A stretch of 12,824 bases of DNA, taken from positions 1-12,824 of the forward strand of contig JAITLD010000005.1 of assembly GCA_031278055.1 (NCBI GenBank), read 5' to 3'. Within the stretch, counting starts at the first letter, position 1. Each line of letters begins with the position of its first letter. The stretch is from Rickettsiales bacterium (lineage in GTDB: Bacteria > Pseudomonadota > Alphaproteobacteria > Rs-D84). Shown one piece after another: positions 1 to 6,714 of this stretch. The position numbers were made by a program, and so were the translations under genes. The notes under the pieces are model-generated. The model was not told the origin of the DNA and did no database searches. It worked only from the letters and a program-made list of their open reading frames with translations.

Positions 1-1742
1 GTGACCTCCACTAGTTCATCGTCTTGAATGTATGATAAGGCCTCTTCGAGCGACATTTTTTTCGGCGGCGCCAAAAATATTTTCTCGTCCGCCATGGTCG
101 TCCGCATGTTTGTTAATTCCTTTCCTTTCACCGGATTGACTTCGAGGTCGTTTTCTTTCGAATGCTCTCCTATTATCATTCCGTTATAGACCTGCGTTTG
201 CGGGCCGATGAACAGAATCCCGCGCGGCTCCAAGTTATGCAGCGCATAGCTGGCGGCCGCTCCGTTTTCCATGGAAACCAGCACCCCCGGGCGATAGGCC
301 GCTATGTCGCCGCGATATTCGCCGTATTCGGAAAATAGCCGGTTCATGATTCCGGTTCCGCGCGTATCGGTCCTGAATTCGGAGAGGTATCCGATAAGTC
401 CGCGTGACGGCGCGCTGAAAACAATTCTTGTTTTTCCAATTCCGGACGGTTTCATCTCGGTTATTGTGGCTTTGCGCTTGGTCATTTTTTCAATCACGAC
501 GCCGGAATATTCATCGTCGACGTCAATCACGACATCCTCTATCGGCTCTTTGCCATCAATCATGACCACGCGCGGACGCGACACCGACAATTCGAATCCC
601 TCGCGCCGCATCGTTTCGATTAAAATGCCGAGTTGCAGTTCGCCGCGTCCGGATACTTCAAACGATTCGTTTGCAGTCGATTGGACTACTTTCAGTGCGA
701 TATTCGTCTCCGCTTCTTTAAGTAGGCGGTCTCCAATCATACGCGATGTCAGTTTTTTTCCGCCTGATTTTCCCGCGAGCGGACTTGTATTCACGGAAAA
801 AGTCATCGTTAATGTCGGCGGGTCAATCGGCAGCGCGGGAATAGGGCTGTCGACAGATAAATCGCACAGCGTGTCCGCGACGGTCGCCTTGGAAAATCCT
901 GCAACCACAACAATGTCGCCGGCCGATGCCTGTGTCAGAGAAATCTTTTCAATTCCGCGGTGCTCGATAATTTTCGTAATTTTTGTTTGCTCGACTAATT
1001 CGCCTTTCATATTGATTGCTTTGGCGGCCTGTCCGACTTTAATTGTTCCCGACGCGATTCTTCCAGTCAGAATCCGTCCGACATAGGGGTCGGCTTCCAA
1101 GGTTGTCGCCAGCATTTGAAACGGTCCATCTGCGTCGTGTCGCCCGGGAATTGAGTCGGGGGCGGGGACGTGGTCGATAATTAATTGAAACAAGGGCGTC
1201 AAATCTTTATGCTCGTCATTCAGATTTCGAACGGCCCATCCGTCGCGCCCGACCGCGTAGAGATACGGGAAATCAAGCTGCGAATCGTTCGCGCCCAGTT
1301 TGTCGAACAAATCAAATGTTTCCGTCAGAACTTCGTCCGGCCGCGCGTCCTGGCGATCGATTTTATTTATGCACACAATCGGGCGCAGGCCGAGTTTCAG
1401 CGCTTTTGATAGGACGAATTTTGTCTGCGGCAGCGGTCCTTCCGCCGAGTCGACCAATAAAACCACTCCGTCTACCATTGACAGAATGCGCTCCACCTCG
1501 CCGCCGAAATCCGCATGCCCGGGCGTATCCACGATATTTATTTTATATTCGTTCCACAGGATTGACGTTGGTTTTGCGGAAATCGTGATTCCGCGCTCGC
1601 GTTCCAGGTCGCCTGAATCCATCACGCGTTCCGCGATTTTTTCATTTTCCCTAAATGTGCCCGCCTGTTTCAGCATGTTGTCGACCAGGGTTGTTTTTCC
1701 ATGATCTACATGCGCGATTATTGCAATGTTTCGAATTTTCAT
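1..1742 (-). CDS. typA: TypA/BipA ribosome-associated GTPase (C-terminus cut by window edge)
   Basis: This is a translational GTPase of the EF-G/LepA group that binds the ribosome and acts in stress adaptation and ribosome assembly (family knowledge). Reading back from the ATG at 1742, the protein starts MKIRNIAIIAHVDHGKTTL, which holds the P-loop (G1). It continues with RERGITISAK (G2), DTPGHADF (G3) and NKID (G4), all in the usual first 130 residues. About 580 codons lie in the window. The last readable residues, LEEALSYIQDDELVEVT, match the end region of the family, so only some 25-30 residues are missing. A GAAAG about 10 nt upstream is a weak ribosome binding site. The gene begins only 25 bp after the tRNA-Met 3' fragment at 1768-1812. 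Before the island inserted, it was probably read from the tRNA-Met promoter. Confidence 0.96.
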   Translation of the reverse strand, partial: MKIRNIAIIAHVDHGKTTLVDNMLKQAGTFRENEKIAERVMDSGDLERERGITISAKPTSILWNEYKINIVDTPGHADFGGEVERILSMVDGVVLLVDSAEGPLPQTKFVLSKALKLGLRPIVCINKIDRQDARPDEVLTETFDLFDKLGANDSQLDFPYLYAVGRDGWAVRNLNDEHKDLTPLFQLIIDHVPAPDSIPGRHDADGPFQMLATTLEADPYVGRILTGRIASGTIKVGQAAKAINMKGELVEQTKITKIIEHRGIEKISLTQASAGDIVVVAGFSKATVADTLCDLSVDSPIPALPIDPPTLTMTFSVNTSPLAGKSGGKKLTSRMIGDRLLKEAETNIALKVVQSTANESFEVSGRGELQLGILIETMRREGFELSVSRPRVVMIDGKEPIEDVVIDVDDEYSGVVIEKMTKRKATITEMKPSGIGKTRIVFSAPSRGLIGYLSEFRTDTRGTGIMNRLFSEYGEYRGDIAAYRPGVLVSMENGAAASYALHNLEPRGILFIGPQTQVYNGMIIGEHSKENDLEVNPVKGKELTNMRTTMADEKIFLAPPKKMSLEEALSYIQDDELVEV

Positions 1743-1767
1743 TTCAAAATCTTTCGATAAAAAAAAC

Positions 1768-1812
1768 TGGTAGCGGAGGAGGGATTTGAACCCCCGACCA
1801 AAGGATTATGAT
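1768..1812 (-). repeat. tRNA-Met 3' fragment, distal attachment-site copy
   Basis: These 45 bp are identical to 3657-3701, the part of the intact tRNA-Met gene running from the anticodon loop to the CCA end. The match stops abruptly at 1813, and no 5' half of a tRNA follows. An orphan tRNA 3' end at one side of a segment, with the intact tRNA in the same orientation at the other, is the usual footprint of an element integrated by a tyrosine recombinase. The identity block starts at the anticodon loop, a common crossover location. The fragment cannot give a working tRNA. Confidence 0.88.
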
Positions 1813-2119
1813 ACCGCAACGCAAGGGTCAATATTCCCCAGATTTTGGCGGATTTGTATGGGTTTCAGGCCCCCGAAACGCCGCCTATGTCTTATGCTGT
1901 GTCAAAAATACAAAAAACCTTCAGCCAGCCTTGTGGGCCTTGTCGAGGGGGCTGTGGCGAACCAATTACGCCCCTTTTATTTCCCATTGCCGCCACTACT
2001 TACTTGCCACGAATTCTATATCAGATTTTAACGAAAAGCAAATTTTTATACTGAATAAATATCCTTGAATAAATCGGCTTCCTCATCTGTAATTATTGGC
2101 TTCATTATTTAATATATCG
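1813..2119. other. Non-coding stretch inside the island, next to the distal repeat
   Basis: No convincing gene, RNA gene or strong terminator was found in these 307 bp on either strand. The part near the repeat (about 1813-1990) is richer in G+C than the rest of the island. It may hold recombinase arm sites or the present promoter of typA, but no clear sigma-70 promoter could be read. The only open frame near the Fic operon is a 19-codon minus-strand ORF at 2046-2105, described separately. Confidence 0.5.
2046..2105 (-). CDS. Possible 19-aa micro-ORF in the island
   Basis: The minus strand reads MKPIITDEEADLFKDIYSV and then TAA. It begins 15 bp beyond the stop of the preceding short ORF, in the same direction as fic. 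No good ribosome binding site is visible. It could be the preserved start of a truncated gene, or chance. It resembles nothing I can name. Confidence 0.15.
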   Translation of the reverse strand: MKPIITDEEADLFKDIYSV

Positions 2120-2338
2120 CTATCTTATAATCTTGTGATTTATATTTGGGATAGAATCTGATTTGATTGCTTTATTATTCACATCAATTGAAAAACAATC
2201 AGAAAAATTTTCTAGTTTGGATAATTGTTCGTCAATGTCAGAAAGCAAAGTATCAAATTTGAAATATGGCGGTAAATCTCTTGTGAAATAGCATTCGCTT
2301 TTCATAAGCATTTTTATTGCAGCCGACTTTCGCCGCAA
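2120..2338 (-). CDS. Short unknown protein downstream of fic
   Basis: This frame starts with TTG 6 bp after the fic stop codon and would give 72 residues. ATG codons at residues 10 (position 2311) and 12 (2305) would give 63 or 61 residues. No strong ribosome binding site precedes any of the three, so translation, if real, may be coupled to fic. The product is hydrophilic, has no membrane segment and holds an acidic middle part (DTLLSDIDEQLSKLENF) that could be helical. I do not recognise a family. Partners of Fic proteins are often small, so an accessory or antitoxin-like role is possible. The sequence itself does not show this, and the Fic protein already carries its own inhibitory motif. 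Confidence 0.4.
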   Translation of the reverse strand: MRRKSAAIKMLMKSECYFTRDLPPYFKFDTLLSDIDEQLSKLENFSDCFSIDVNNKAIKSDSIPNINHKIIR

Positions 2339-2344
2339 ATCTAT

Positions 2345-3400
2345 TTAGTTCATCGTGTTTTTCTCATACCACGCGCTTTTAGTGCCGCCATTTTTTACCA
2401 GATAACCTTTATCCACCAATGACTTTACATTCTTGCTTGCGGTATTTGCATTCATTTTTAATTTTTCAATAATTTCTGACATAGCCCATTCCGGATTGTC
2501 ATCAAATAATTCCAGTATAATCCTTGCTGTGCGCGAAAGTTTTGTGTCGTCTGCAACTGCCGCTTTAATTTTTTCTTCCAAATGTTTTTTTTGTTTTTGC
2601 AAGGATATCAGAAAAAATGACAGCCACGGCTCGTAATCAACCTTGTTATCCCAAATGTTTTTCTGGGTGCGTCGCAATGCGCGATAATAACCTTCCTTGC
2701 TTGCTTCTATAATGGATTCCAAAGAACTATATGAAACATAGGTATAACCCTTTTTCAACAGCAGGATTGTCGTCAATGCGCGGGAAAGTCGTCCGTTGCC
2801 ATCTTGAAACGGATGAACAGATAAAAAATGCACGATAAAAATTCCGATTGTAAGCAATGGATGCAATAACGCGTCATCAAGATTCTTTCGCGTCCATTCG
2901 GTAATTTCTTCCATAAGACGCGGGGTGTCAAACGGCGTTGCTGTTTCAAAAACTATACCGATTTCTTTGCCTTTTTCGTCAAAAGCCGCAACGGAATTGG
3001 AAATCTTTTTATATTCTCCGCGATGGGCTTCATCTTTCCCAACATATTGGAGCAAGATTTTATGCATTTGCTTGATATAATTTTCCGATAAAGGAATAAC
3101 CGAATAATCATCAAAAATAATATTCATAAGCTCTGCATAGCCAGCAACTTCTTCTTCATCGCGCGACTTGAATGATTTGCGATTTATATGGGATAGCAGT
3201 TTTTCAATCTCGGCATCGGATAATTTGTTTCCTTCTATACGGTTCGACGAACCGATAGATTCTATGGTTGAAACTTTTTTTAGTGCTTTCAACTGCTCTG
3301 GGCACAAGCGGACAAAGCCGTTCCAAGCCCCTTTGAACTCGTCTAATTCTGCAATAATTCCCAGCATTTGCGGCGTTATTTTGATGTTTTTGATATCCAT
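2345..3400 (-). CDS. Fic-family protein (putative AMP-transferase), class II type with C-terminal winged helix
   Basis: Fic enzymes transfer AMP, or less often other phosphate-linked groups, to hydroxyl side chains of target proteins. The catalytic motif HPFQDGNGRLSR lies at about residues 196-207, complete with His, the acidic residue, the GNG loop and Arg. Near the N-terminus, SNRIEG (about residues 52-57) matches the inhibitory motif [S/T]xxxE[G/N] of class II Fic proteins, so the enzyme probably restrains itself. The last 65 residues (from about LSRTARIILELF to the end) look like a winged helix-turn-helix, as in many Fic proteins that bind DNA. An AAGAGG lies 10 nt before the ATG at 3400 and 7 nt before a GTG at 3403; I chose the ATG. 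The gene is the main cargo of the tRNA-flanked element, and a short ORF follows it. The target is unknown. Confidence 0.92.
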   Translation of the reverse strand: MDIKNIKITPQMLGIIAELDEFKGAWNGFVRLCPEQLKALKKVSTIESIGSSNRIEGNKLSDAEIEKLLSHINRKSFKSRDEEEVAGYAELMNIIFDDYSVIPLSENYIKQMHKILLQYVGKDEAHRGEYKKISNSVAAFDEKGKEIGIVFETATPFDTPRLMEEITEWTRKNLDDALLHPLLTIGIFIVHFLSVHPFQDGNGRLSRALTTILLLKKGYTYVSYSSLESIIEASKEGYYRALRRTQKNIWDNKVDYEPWLSFFLISLQKQKKHLEEKIKAAVADDTKLSRTARIILELFDDNPEWAMSEIIEKLKMNANTASKNVKSLVDKGYLVKNGGTKSAWYEKNTMN

Positions 3401-3425
3401 CACAACCGTACCTCTTTCGAATTTT

Positions 3426-3463
3426 TATATACGAAATTATACGAAATTATACGAGAAAGTCCA
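3426..3463 (-). promoter_or_regulatory. fic promoter with three 10-bp tandem repeats (putative operator)
   Basis: On the minus strand the unit TTTCGTATAA recurs at an exact 10-bp period. It gives TATAAT at 3451-3446 and 3441-3436, and TATATA at 3431-3426. A TGGACT at 3463-3458 lies 16 bp before the second TATAAT and could be its -35 box. Repeats one helical turn apart that overlap the -10 region suggest an operator, possibly for the Fic protein's own winged-helix domain. The repeats are visible; the regulator is inferred. Confidence 0.5.
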
Positions 3464-3628
3464 GCGGTCTTTTTACTTTTTTATCGAAGTCTTGCGGGTC
3501 GTTTTATTCGCAACATGTATCCGCTTGTTTTACAACCCAATCTATGCGGATTATCAAAAAGACACTCCGGAAACAATTGAACAGATTTGACGACAGTAAT
3601 GTTATTTACGATACCCTGTGCGTCCACC

Positions 3629-3651
3629 AAAAAGCCCCCGAAGGATTTTGA
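3629..3651 (-). terminator. Possible tRNA-Met terminator
   Basis: Just after the tRNA-Met 3' end, the minus strand reads AAAATCC, a TTCG tetraloop, then GGGGCTTTTTG. A short stem with a two-base bulge and a T-run follows. It is weak, but placed where a tRNA terminator would be. It lies on the element side of the junction and could cut the tRNA promoter off from the genes downstream. Confidence 0.35.
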
Positions 3652-3656
3652 AAACT

Positions 3657-3731
3657 TGGTAGCGGAGGAGGGATTTGAACCCCCGACCAAAGGATTATGA
3701 TTCCTGTGCTCTACCCCTGAGCTACTCCGCC
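3657..3731 (-). tRNA. tRNA-Met (CAT)
   Basis: Read on the minus strand, the 75 bases fold as a full cloverleaf. The acceptor arm is GGCGGAG paired with CTCCGCT (the first pair is G-U), the D-arm GCTC/GAGC, and the anticodon arm CAGGA/TCCTT (outer pair mismatched) with loop ATCATAA and anticodon CAT. The variable loop is TGGTC and the T-arm GGGGG/CCCTC with loop TTCAAAT. CCA is encoded. It looks like an alphaproteobacterial elongator tRNA-Met. The initiator is unlikely, because it lacks a C1-A72 mismatch. The Ile2 (lysidine) type is the other CAT option and seems less likely. The part from the anticodon loop to CCA is duplicated at 1768-1812. Confidence 0.95.
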
Positions 3732-3742
3732 AAAGCGGCTGA

Positions 3743-3771
3743 ATTATATAGCATTGTTTTGAAAATGTCAA
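3743..3771 (-). promoter_or_regulatory. Consensus promoter of tRNA-Met
   Basis: The minus strand has TTGACA (3771-3766), a 17-bp spacer and TATAAT (3748-3743), a perfect sigma-70 match. The -10 box ends 11 bp before the first base of the tRNA. Before the island inserted, it may also have served typA. Confidence 0.9.
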
Positions 3772-3812
3772 AAATAACAAATGTTAAAGAATTGATCAAA
3801 TCTGAAAAAAAT

Positions 3813-3842
3813 AAAAAAATGCGGCGGCGGCCGCATTTTTTT
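3813..3842 (-). terminator. Rho-independent terminator of serS
   Basis: A perfect stem (ATGCGGC/GCCGCAT, extended by A-T pairs on both sides) with a 4-nt loop begins 1 bp after the serS stop codon. It is followed on the minus strand by a run of seven T, one A and then more T. The A-run on the other side would let it also work on the plus strand. Confidence 0.9.
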
Positions 3843-3843
3843 A

Positions 3844-5112
3844 TCATCCTATTTTTGCCCTGCCTGACATCAATGGGCGCAGTTTTTCCGGAATGTTGAC
3901 GCTTCCGTCCGCATTCTGGTGGTTTTCAAGCACGGGGACAATCGCGCGGGGCAGGGCGATTCCCGTATTATTCAGAGTCGCGCAGAAATGAATGTTGCCG
4001 CCCGCGTCTCGATAACGCGTGTTCGTGCGCCGCGATTGGAATTCGCCAATTGACGAGCAACTGCCGAGTTCGCGATATTTATTTTCGTTCGGGAACCAAG
4101 CCTCAAAGTCGTGCATTTTCACTTTGTTGAATCCCATGTCTCCGGTCGAACTGGCGATCACTTGATACGGCAATTCCAAATCTTCCATAACTTCGCATGA
4201 ATTATTCAAAATAAAGTCGTGCATCTCGTCCATTTGGTCCATCGTGCAATACACATATTGTTCGACCTTGTGGAATTGATAAAAACGCACCAGTCCGCGC
4301 GTGTCGCGACCGGCCGCGCCGGCCTCTTTTCGAAAACATGGCGAATATCCGGCATACAGAATCGGCAGCTGTTTTTCATCCAGAATTTCATCTTTGTGCA
4401 GGCTATTCAATATTATTTCCGCCGTTCCGGCCAAACATCTGTCGGTGTCCGCCAGCATGAACACGTCGTTTTTCATGACGGCTTGGTCGCTTCCGCGGAA
4501 ATGGCCCGCCTCGAAAATCGTTTGTGGTTTTGTTATTGCGGGAACCTGGGTAAAAGTGAATCCTTTTTTTATCAATTTTTGAATCACAAATGTCTGAATT
4601 GCCAAATCAAGTTCGGCTACTTCCCCGGCCAGGCAGTATGTGCGGCTGCCGCTGATTTCGCCGATTTTATCCGGCCGCCACCAATTGTGCATGTCCAGGA
4701 TTTCCCAGTGCGGCCGCGGGGAAAAGTCGAATTTTCGCGGCTTGCCAACCTGACGCAGGACGACATTCGCCGATTCGTCCGCGCCGACAGGGGCGTCCTT
4801 TGACGGAATCTGCGGAACATTCAGCAACAGTTCGCGCAGCGCGGCCTCTTTTTCGGCGAGCTCTGCCATCTCTGTTGCGATTTCGTCCGTGATTTTTTTT
4901 GATTCTGCGACCAGCGCCGCCTTGTCCGTCGCAGTCGGAATTTCTTTTGTTATTTTATTTTTTTCGGCTGTTTTTGTTTCCGTCAGCGTCTTTAATTCGC
5001 GGACGCGTTTGTCCAGTTTGATTATCTCGTCCGTGTGGTCTTCAAAGCCTTTGACCTTTGCCGCCCATTTAACAATATCCGGATTTTCTCTGATAAATTT
5101 TATGTCCAACAT
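3844..5112 (-). CDS. serS: Seryl-tRNA synthetase
   Basis: It charges tRNA-Ser with serine in the cytoplasm (class II aminoacyl-tRNA synthetase). The 422 residues match the usual length. Residues about 25-100 form the charged, heptad-like coiled-coil arm that grips the tRNA long arm. The TAE serine-binding motif is at about 230, motif 2 (FRKEAGAAGRDTRGLVRFYQF) at 260-280, the SCSSIGEFQSRRTNTRYR segment at 351-368, and motif 3 (NNTGIALPRAIVPVLENHQ) at about 381-399. The start MLDIKFIREN is the family's start, and AAAGGA lies 8 nt before the ATG. The open frame extends 34 codons further upstream, but only from a TTG with no family match. The gene is monocistronic, with its own promoter (5238-5266) and terminator. 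Confidence 0.98.
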   Translation of the reverse strand: MLDIKFIRENPDIVKWAAKVKGFEDHTDEIIKLDKRVRELKTLTETKTAEKNKITKEIPTATDKAALVAESKKITDEIATEMAELAEKEAALRELLLNVPQIPSKDAPVGADESANVVLRQVGKPRKFDFSPRPHWEILDMHNWWRPDKIGEISGSRTYCLAGEVAELDLAIQTFVIQKLIKKGFTFTQVPAITKPQTIFEAGHFRGSDQAVMKNDVFMLADTDRCLAGTAEIILNSLHKDEILDEKQLPILYAGYSPCFRKEAGAAGRDTRGLVRFYQFHKVEQYVYCTMDQMDEMHDFILNNSCEVMEDLELPYQVIASSTGDMGFNKVKMHDFEAWFPNENKYRELGSCSSIGEFQSRRTNTRYRDAGGNIHFCATLNNTGIALPRAIVPVLENHQNADGSVNIPEKLRPLMSGRAKIG

Positions 5113-5237
5113 TTTTTGTTCCTTTCGGTCGCAGTTATAATTATGGATTATTATTCTTGGTTCAGTCGCGCGATTATTCCCCTGCGGGGGACGAAAAAAG
5201 AGCGAGGAAAACAAACGATATGTCTTTCATGGTTTGC

Positions 5238-5266
5238 ATTGTAATTCATTGCCGAGTGGCAGTCAA
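5238..5266 (-). promoter_or_regulatory. serS promoter
   Basis: The minus strand has TTGACT (5266-5261), a 17-bp spacer and TACAAT (5243-5238). Transcription would start near 5231, leaving a leader of about 119 nt before serS. An 18-codon frame, MKDISFVFLALFSSPAGE, begins right at the predicted start (ATG at 5230). The leader also holds a small CCCC-gca-GGGG hairpin at about 5174-5188. Confidence 0.75.
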
Positions 5267-5294
5267 GGCGGGTTTTTTTCGTCTGGTTTTATGC

Positions 5295-5322
5295 TTGACG
5301 AATCAAGCTATCGATTTATAAT
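5295..5322 (+). promoter_or_regulatory. Promoter of the 63-aa orphan gene
   Basis: TTGACG (5295-5300), a 16-bp spacer and TATAAT (5317-5322) precede the ATG at 5341. Transcription would start near 5329, leaving a leader of only about 12 nt. The promoter is divergent from that of serS, with 28 bp between the two -35 boxes. Confidence 0.7.
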
Positions 5323-5340
5323 CAATTTTGATGAAATGCG

Positions 5341-5532
5341 ATGGCTGAAAAAAAAACAAACTTTATAACAAAAGAGGAAGTTGTTGAAGAAATAAAAACT
5401 GCTCAGAATAAAGCAGTCAGATATCTTGTAAGATTTGACGATTTGACAATAAGGGAAAAAATAGATTTCGGCTATCAGCGGCGCAGGGGGCGGGAATTAG
5501 CAAAAAAATTGAAAACAAATCAACAGAGATAG
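5341..5532 (+). CDS. Small charged protein of unknown function (63 aa)
   Basis: The predicted product begins MAEKKTNFITKEEVVEEIKT and is rich in Lys, Arg and Glu. It has no signal peptide, membrane segment or cysteine. It looks mostly helical, with a basic second half (YQRRRGRELAKKLKTNQQR) that could touch nucleic acid or ribosomes. No family is recognised. A good promoter lies just upstream, but there is no clear ribosome binding site before the ATG, and the very short leader suggests weak or near-leaderless translation. It stands alone between divergent serS and convergent trxB. The well-placed promoter argues that it is real, but sequence alone does not prove it. Confidence 0.55.
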   Translation: MAEKKTNFITKEEVVEEIKTAQNKAVRYLVRFDDLTIREKIDFGYQRRRGRELAKKLKTNQQR

Positions 5533-5567
5533 GGACCTGAGCGCTCGTTTGTTTCCTAATTCGTGAT

Positions 5568-6479
5568 TTATATTTTTTCTATTTTATTCAAATACATGAT
5601 TGCGTCCATCGCCGCCTCGCAGCCCCAGCCTGTTGCGGTGCATATCTGCATTTTTCCCGTGTGGCGCACATCGCCCGCCGCAAACAGCCCGTCAACAATT
5701 CTTGCAGAATTTGGGTCTGTTAGTAATCGTCCGAGATGGTCGCGGTCGTAATCCTCAGGCAGAAAATCGGTGTTTGCCTCGTGTCCGATCGCGACAAATA
5801 ATCCGTCGGACTCGATTTCGTTTCCATGATTCGTTTTTATTCCATTCATGCCTGATTCGTTCCCGATAACTTCTGAAATTTCCGTATCAAAAACGCATTC
5901 GATGTTTTTTGTTTCAAGGGCGCGCTTGACTAAAATCGCCTCGGCCCGGGTGAACGAGGATTTTCTGTAAATGATGTATACTTTTTTAGCGATGTTCGCC
6001 AGATAAAGCGCGTCGTTCAGCGCGCTGTTTCCTCCGCCATAGACGGCGACGGTTTTTCCGGAATAAAAAAATCCGTCGCAGGTCGCGCAATACGAGACGC
6101 CTTTGCCCAGGAATTCTTTTGTTCCCGCGATTTCGAGTTTTCTCGGACTCGCGCCGGTTGCGATAATCACGGACTTCGCCTCATAATTTTGCTTTTGCGT
6201 GCGAACTTCCCAAGAGCCGTCTTTTTTATTTTCAATATAAACGCAATGCTCCATTTTGAATTCCGCGCCAAATGATTCGGCCTGCTTTTTCATAAATTCC
6301 GCCAGCTCTGTTCCAGAGCCTGCCCACCCCGGATAGTTTTCCAGTTTTGCAATCTCATCCATTTGTCCGCCGAGCGAATCGCCGCCCAAAACCAAAGTGC
6401 TTTTGTTCGCCCGCGCGCCGTAAAGCGCGGCTGTTAATCCGGCGGGCCCGCTACCCAGTATTATAATGTCATAAGTCAT
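5568..6479 (-). CDS. trxB: Thioredoxin reductase (FAD/NAD(P)H-dependent)
   Basis: It passes electrons from NAD(P)H through FAD and a Cys pair to thioredoxin in the cytoplasm. The 303 residues fit the low-molecular-weight TrxB family. The FAD-binding GSGPAG is at 9-14, the redox pair CATC at 131-134, the NAD(P)H-binding GGGNSA at 148-153, and the second FAD motif GLFAAGDVR at about 264-272. In the region that normally reads HRRxxxRA and holds the NADPH 2'-phosphate, this protein has YRKSSFTRA. The start MTYDIIILG has AAGGA 8 nt upstream; a longer frame upstream lacks support. Thioredoxin can be the reductant of class II RNR, so trxB fits functionally with nrdJ in this window, although the two do not share an operon. 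Confidence 0.95.
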   Translation of the reverse strand: MTYDIIILGSGPAGLTAALYGARANKSTLVLGGDSLGGQMDEIAKLENYPGWAGSGTELAEFMKKQAESFGAEFKMEHCVYIENKKDGSWEVRTQKQNYEAKSVIIATGASPRKLEIAGTKEFLGKGVSYCATCDGFFYSGKTVAVYGGGNSALNDALYLANIAKKVYIIYRKSSFTRAEAILVKRALETKNIECVFDTEISEVIGNESGMNGIKTNHGNEIESDGLFVAIGHEANTDFLPEDYDRDHLGRLLTDPNSARIVDGLFAAGDVRHTGKMQICTATGWGCEAAMDAIMYLNKIEKI

Positions 6480-6501
6480 ATTTTTTCCTTTTTGCTCGAA
6501 A

Positions 6502-6530
6502 AATATATCAATTATTCGCCAATTTTGCAA
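6502..6530 (-). promoter_or_regulatory. trxB promoter
   Basis: The minus strand has TTGCAA (6530-6525), a 17-bp spacer and TATATT (6507-6502), about 22 bp upstream of the trxB start codon. Confidence 0.6.
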
Positions 6531-6616
6531 GTTAAGCGGTTAATGTCGGCGATTAGCGATAGTGATTCGTCATTTAAGGGGAATTTAATTTCTGTTGTCG
6601 CGGCTGTTAACACTCG

Positions 6617-6631
6617 TTTCATATTGCCGCA
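6617..6631 (+). repeat. Shared RNR-promoter block A, copy 1
   Basis: The 15 bp TTTCATATTGCCGCA are repeated exactly at 9776-9790 upstream of nrdJ. In both places CGTCAATTTTT follows exactly 40 bp further on (6657 and 9816). The function is unknown; a regulator site or the remains of a duplicated promoter region would fit. Confidence 0.7.
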
Positions 6632-6714
6632 AGGTTTTTAATACTTTCGCTCTTTCCGTCAATTTTTCTCTGTCAAGATTCTGAAAAAAGTCAGAGAAAG
6701 CGCGCCCCTAAAAA

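Larger units (their letters stand above)
1768..3701. mobile_element. Minimal tRNA-Met-integrated element (fic island), no integrase
   Basis: The segment is bounded by 45-bp perfect direct repeats (1768-1812 and 3657-3701), and one unit of the element is about 1,889 bp. It holds a Fic-protein gene, a short ORF behind it and about 0.3 kb without a recognisable gene. No integrase, excisionase, transposase or replication gene is visible. It may be a passive island moved by an integrase acting in trans, or the remnant of a larger element after deletion. By eye the interior is richer in A+T than typA or serS, which fits a foreign origin. The repeats are seen directly; mobility is inferred. Confidence 0.72.

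Noticed and set aside
304..1704. Several long plus-strand open frames, up to 260 codons
   Set aside because: They lie antisense to typA, whose minus-strand frame has all GTPase motifs. Their translations show no family sequence or ribosome binding site.
1768..1812. Second functional or merely tandem-duplicated tRNA-Met
   Set aside because: Only the part from anticodon loop to CCA is present and the 5' half is replaced by unrelated sequence, so it cannot be a tRNA. Its placement fits an attachment site better than a tandem copy.
3481..3780. 99-codon minus-strand open frame
   Set aside because: It runs straight through the tRNA-Met gene and its promoter, so it is a chance frame.
5113..5231. 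T-box riboswitch in the serS leader
   Set aside because: No T-box sequence (TGGNACCGCG-like) or terminator/antiterminator pair is present.
5539..5546. GAGCGCTC palindrome between the orphan gene and trxB as a terminator
   Set aside because: It has no loop and no T-run on either strand.
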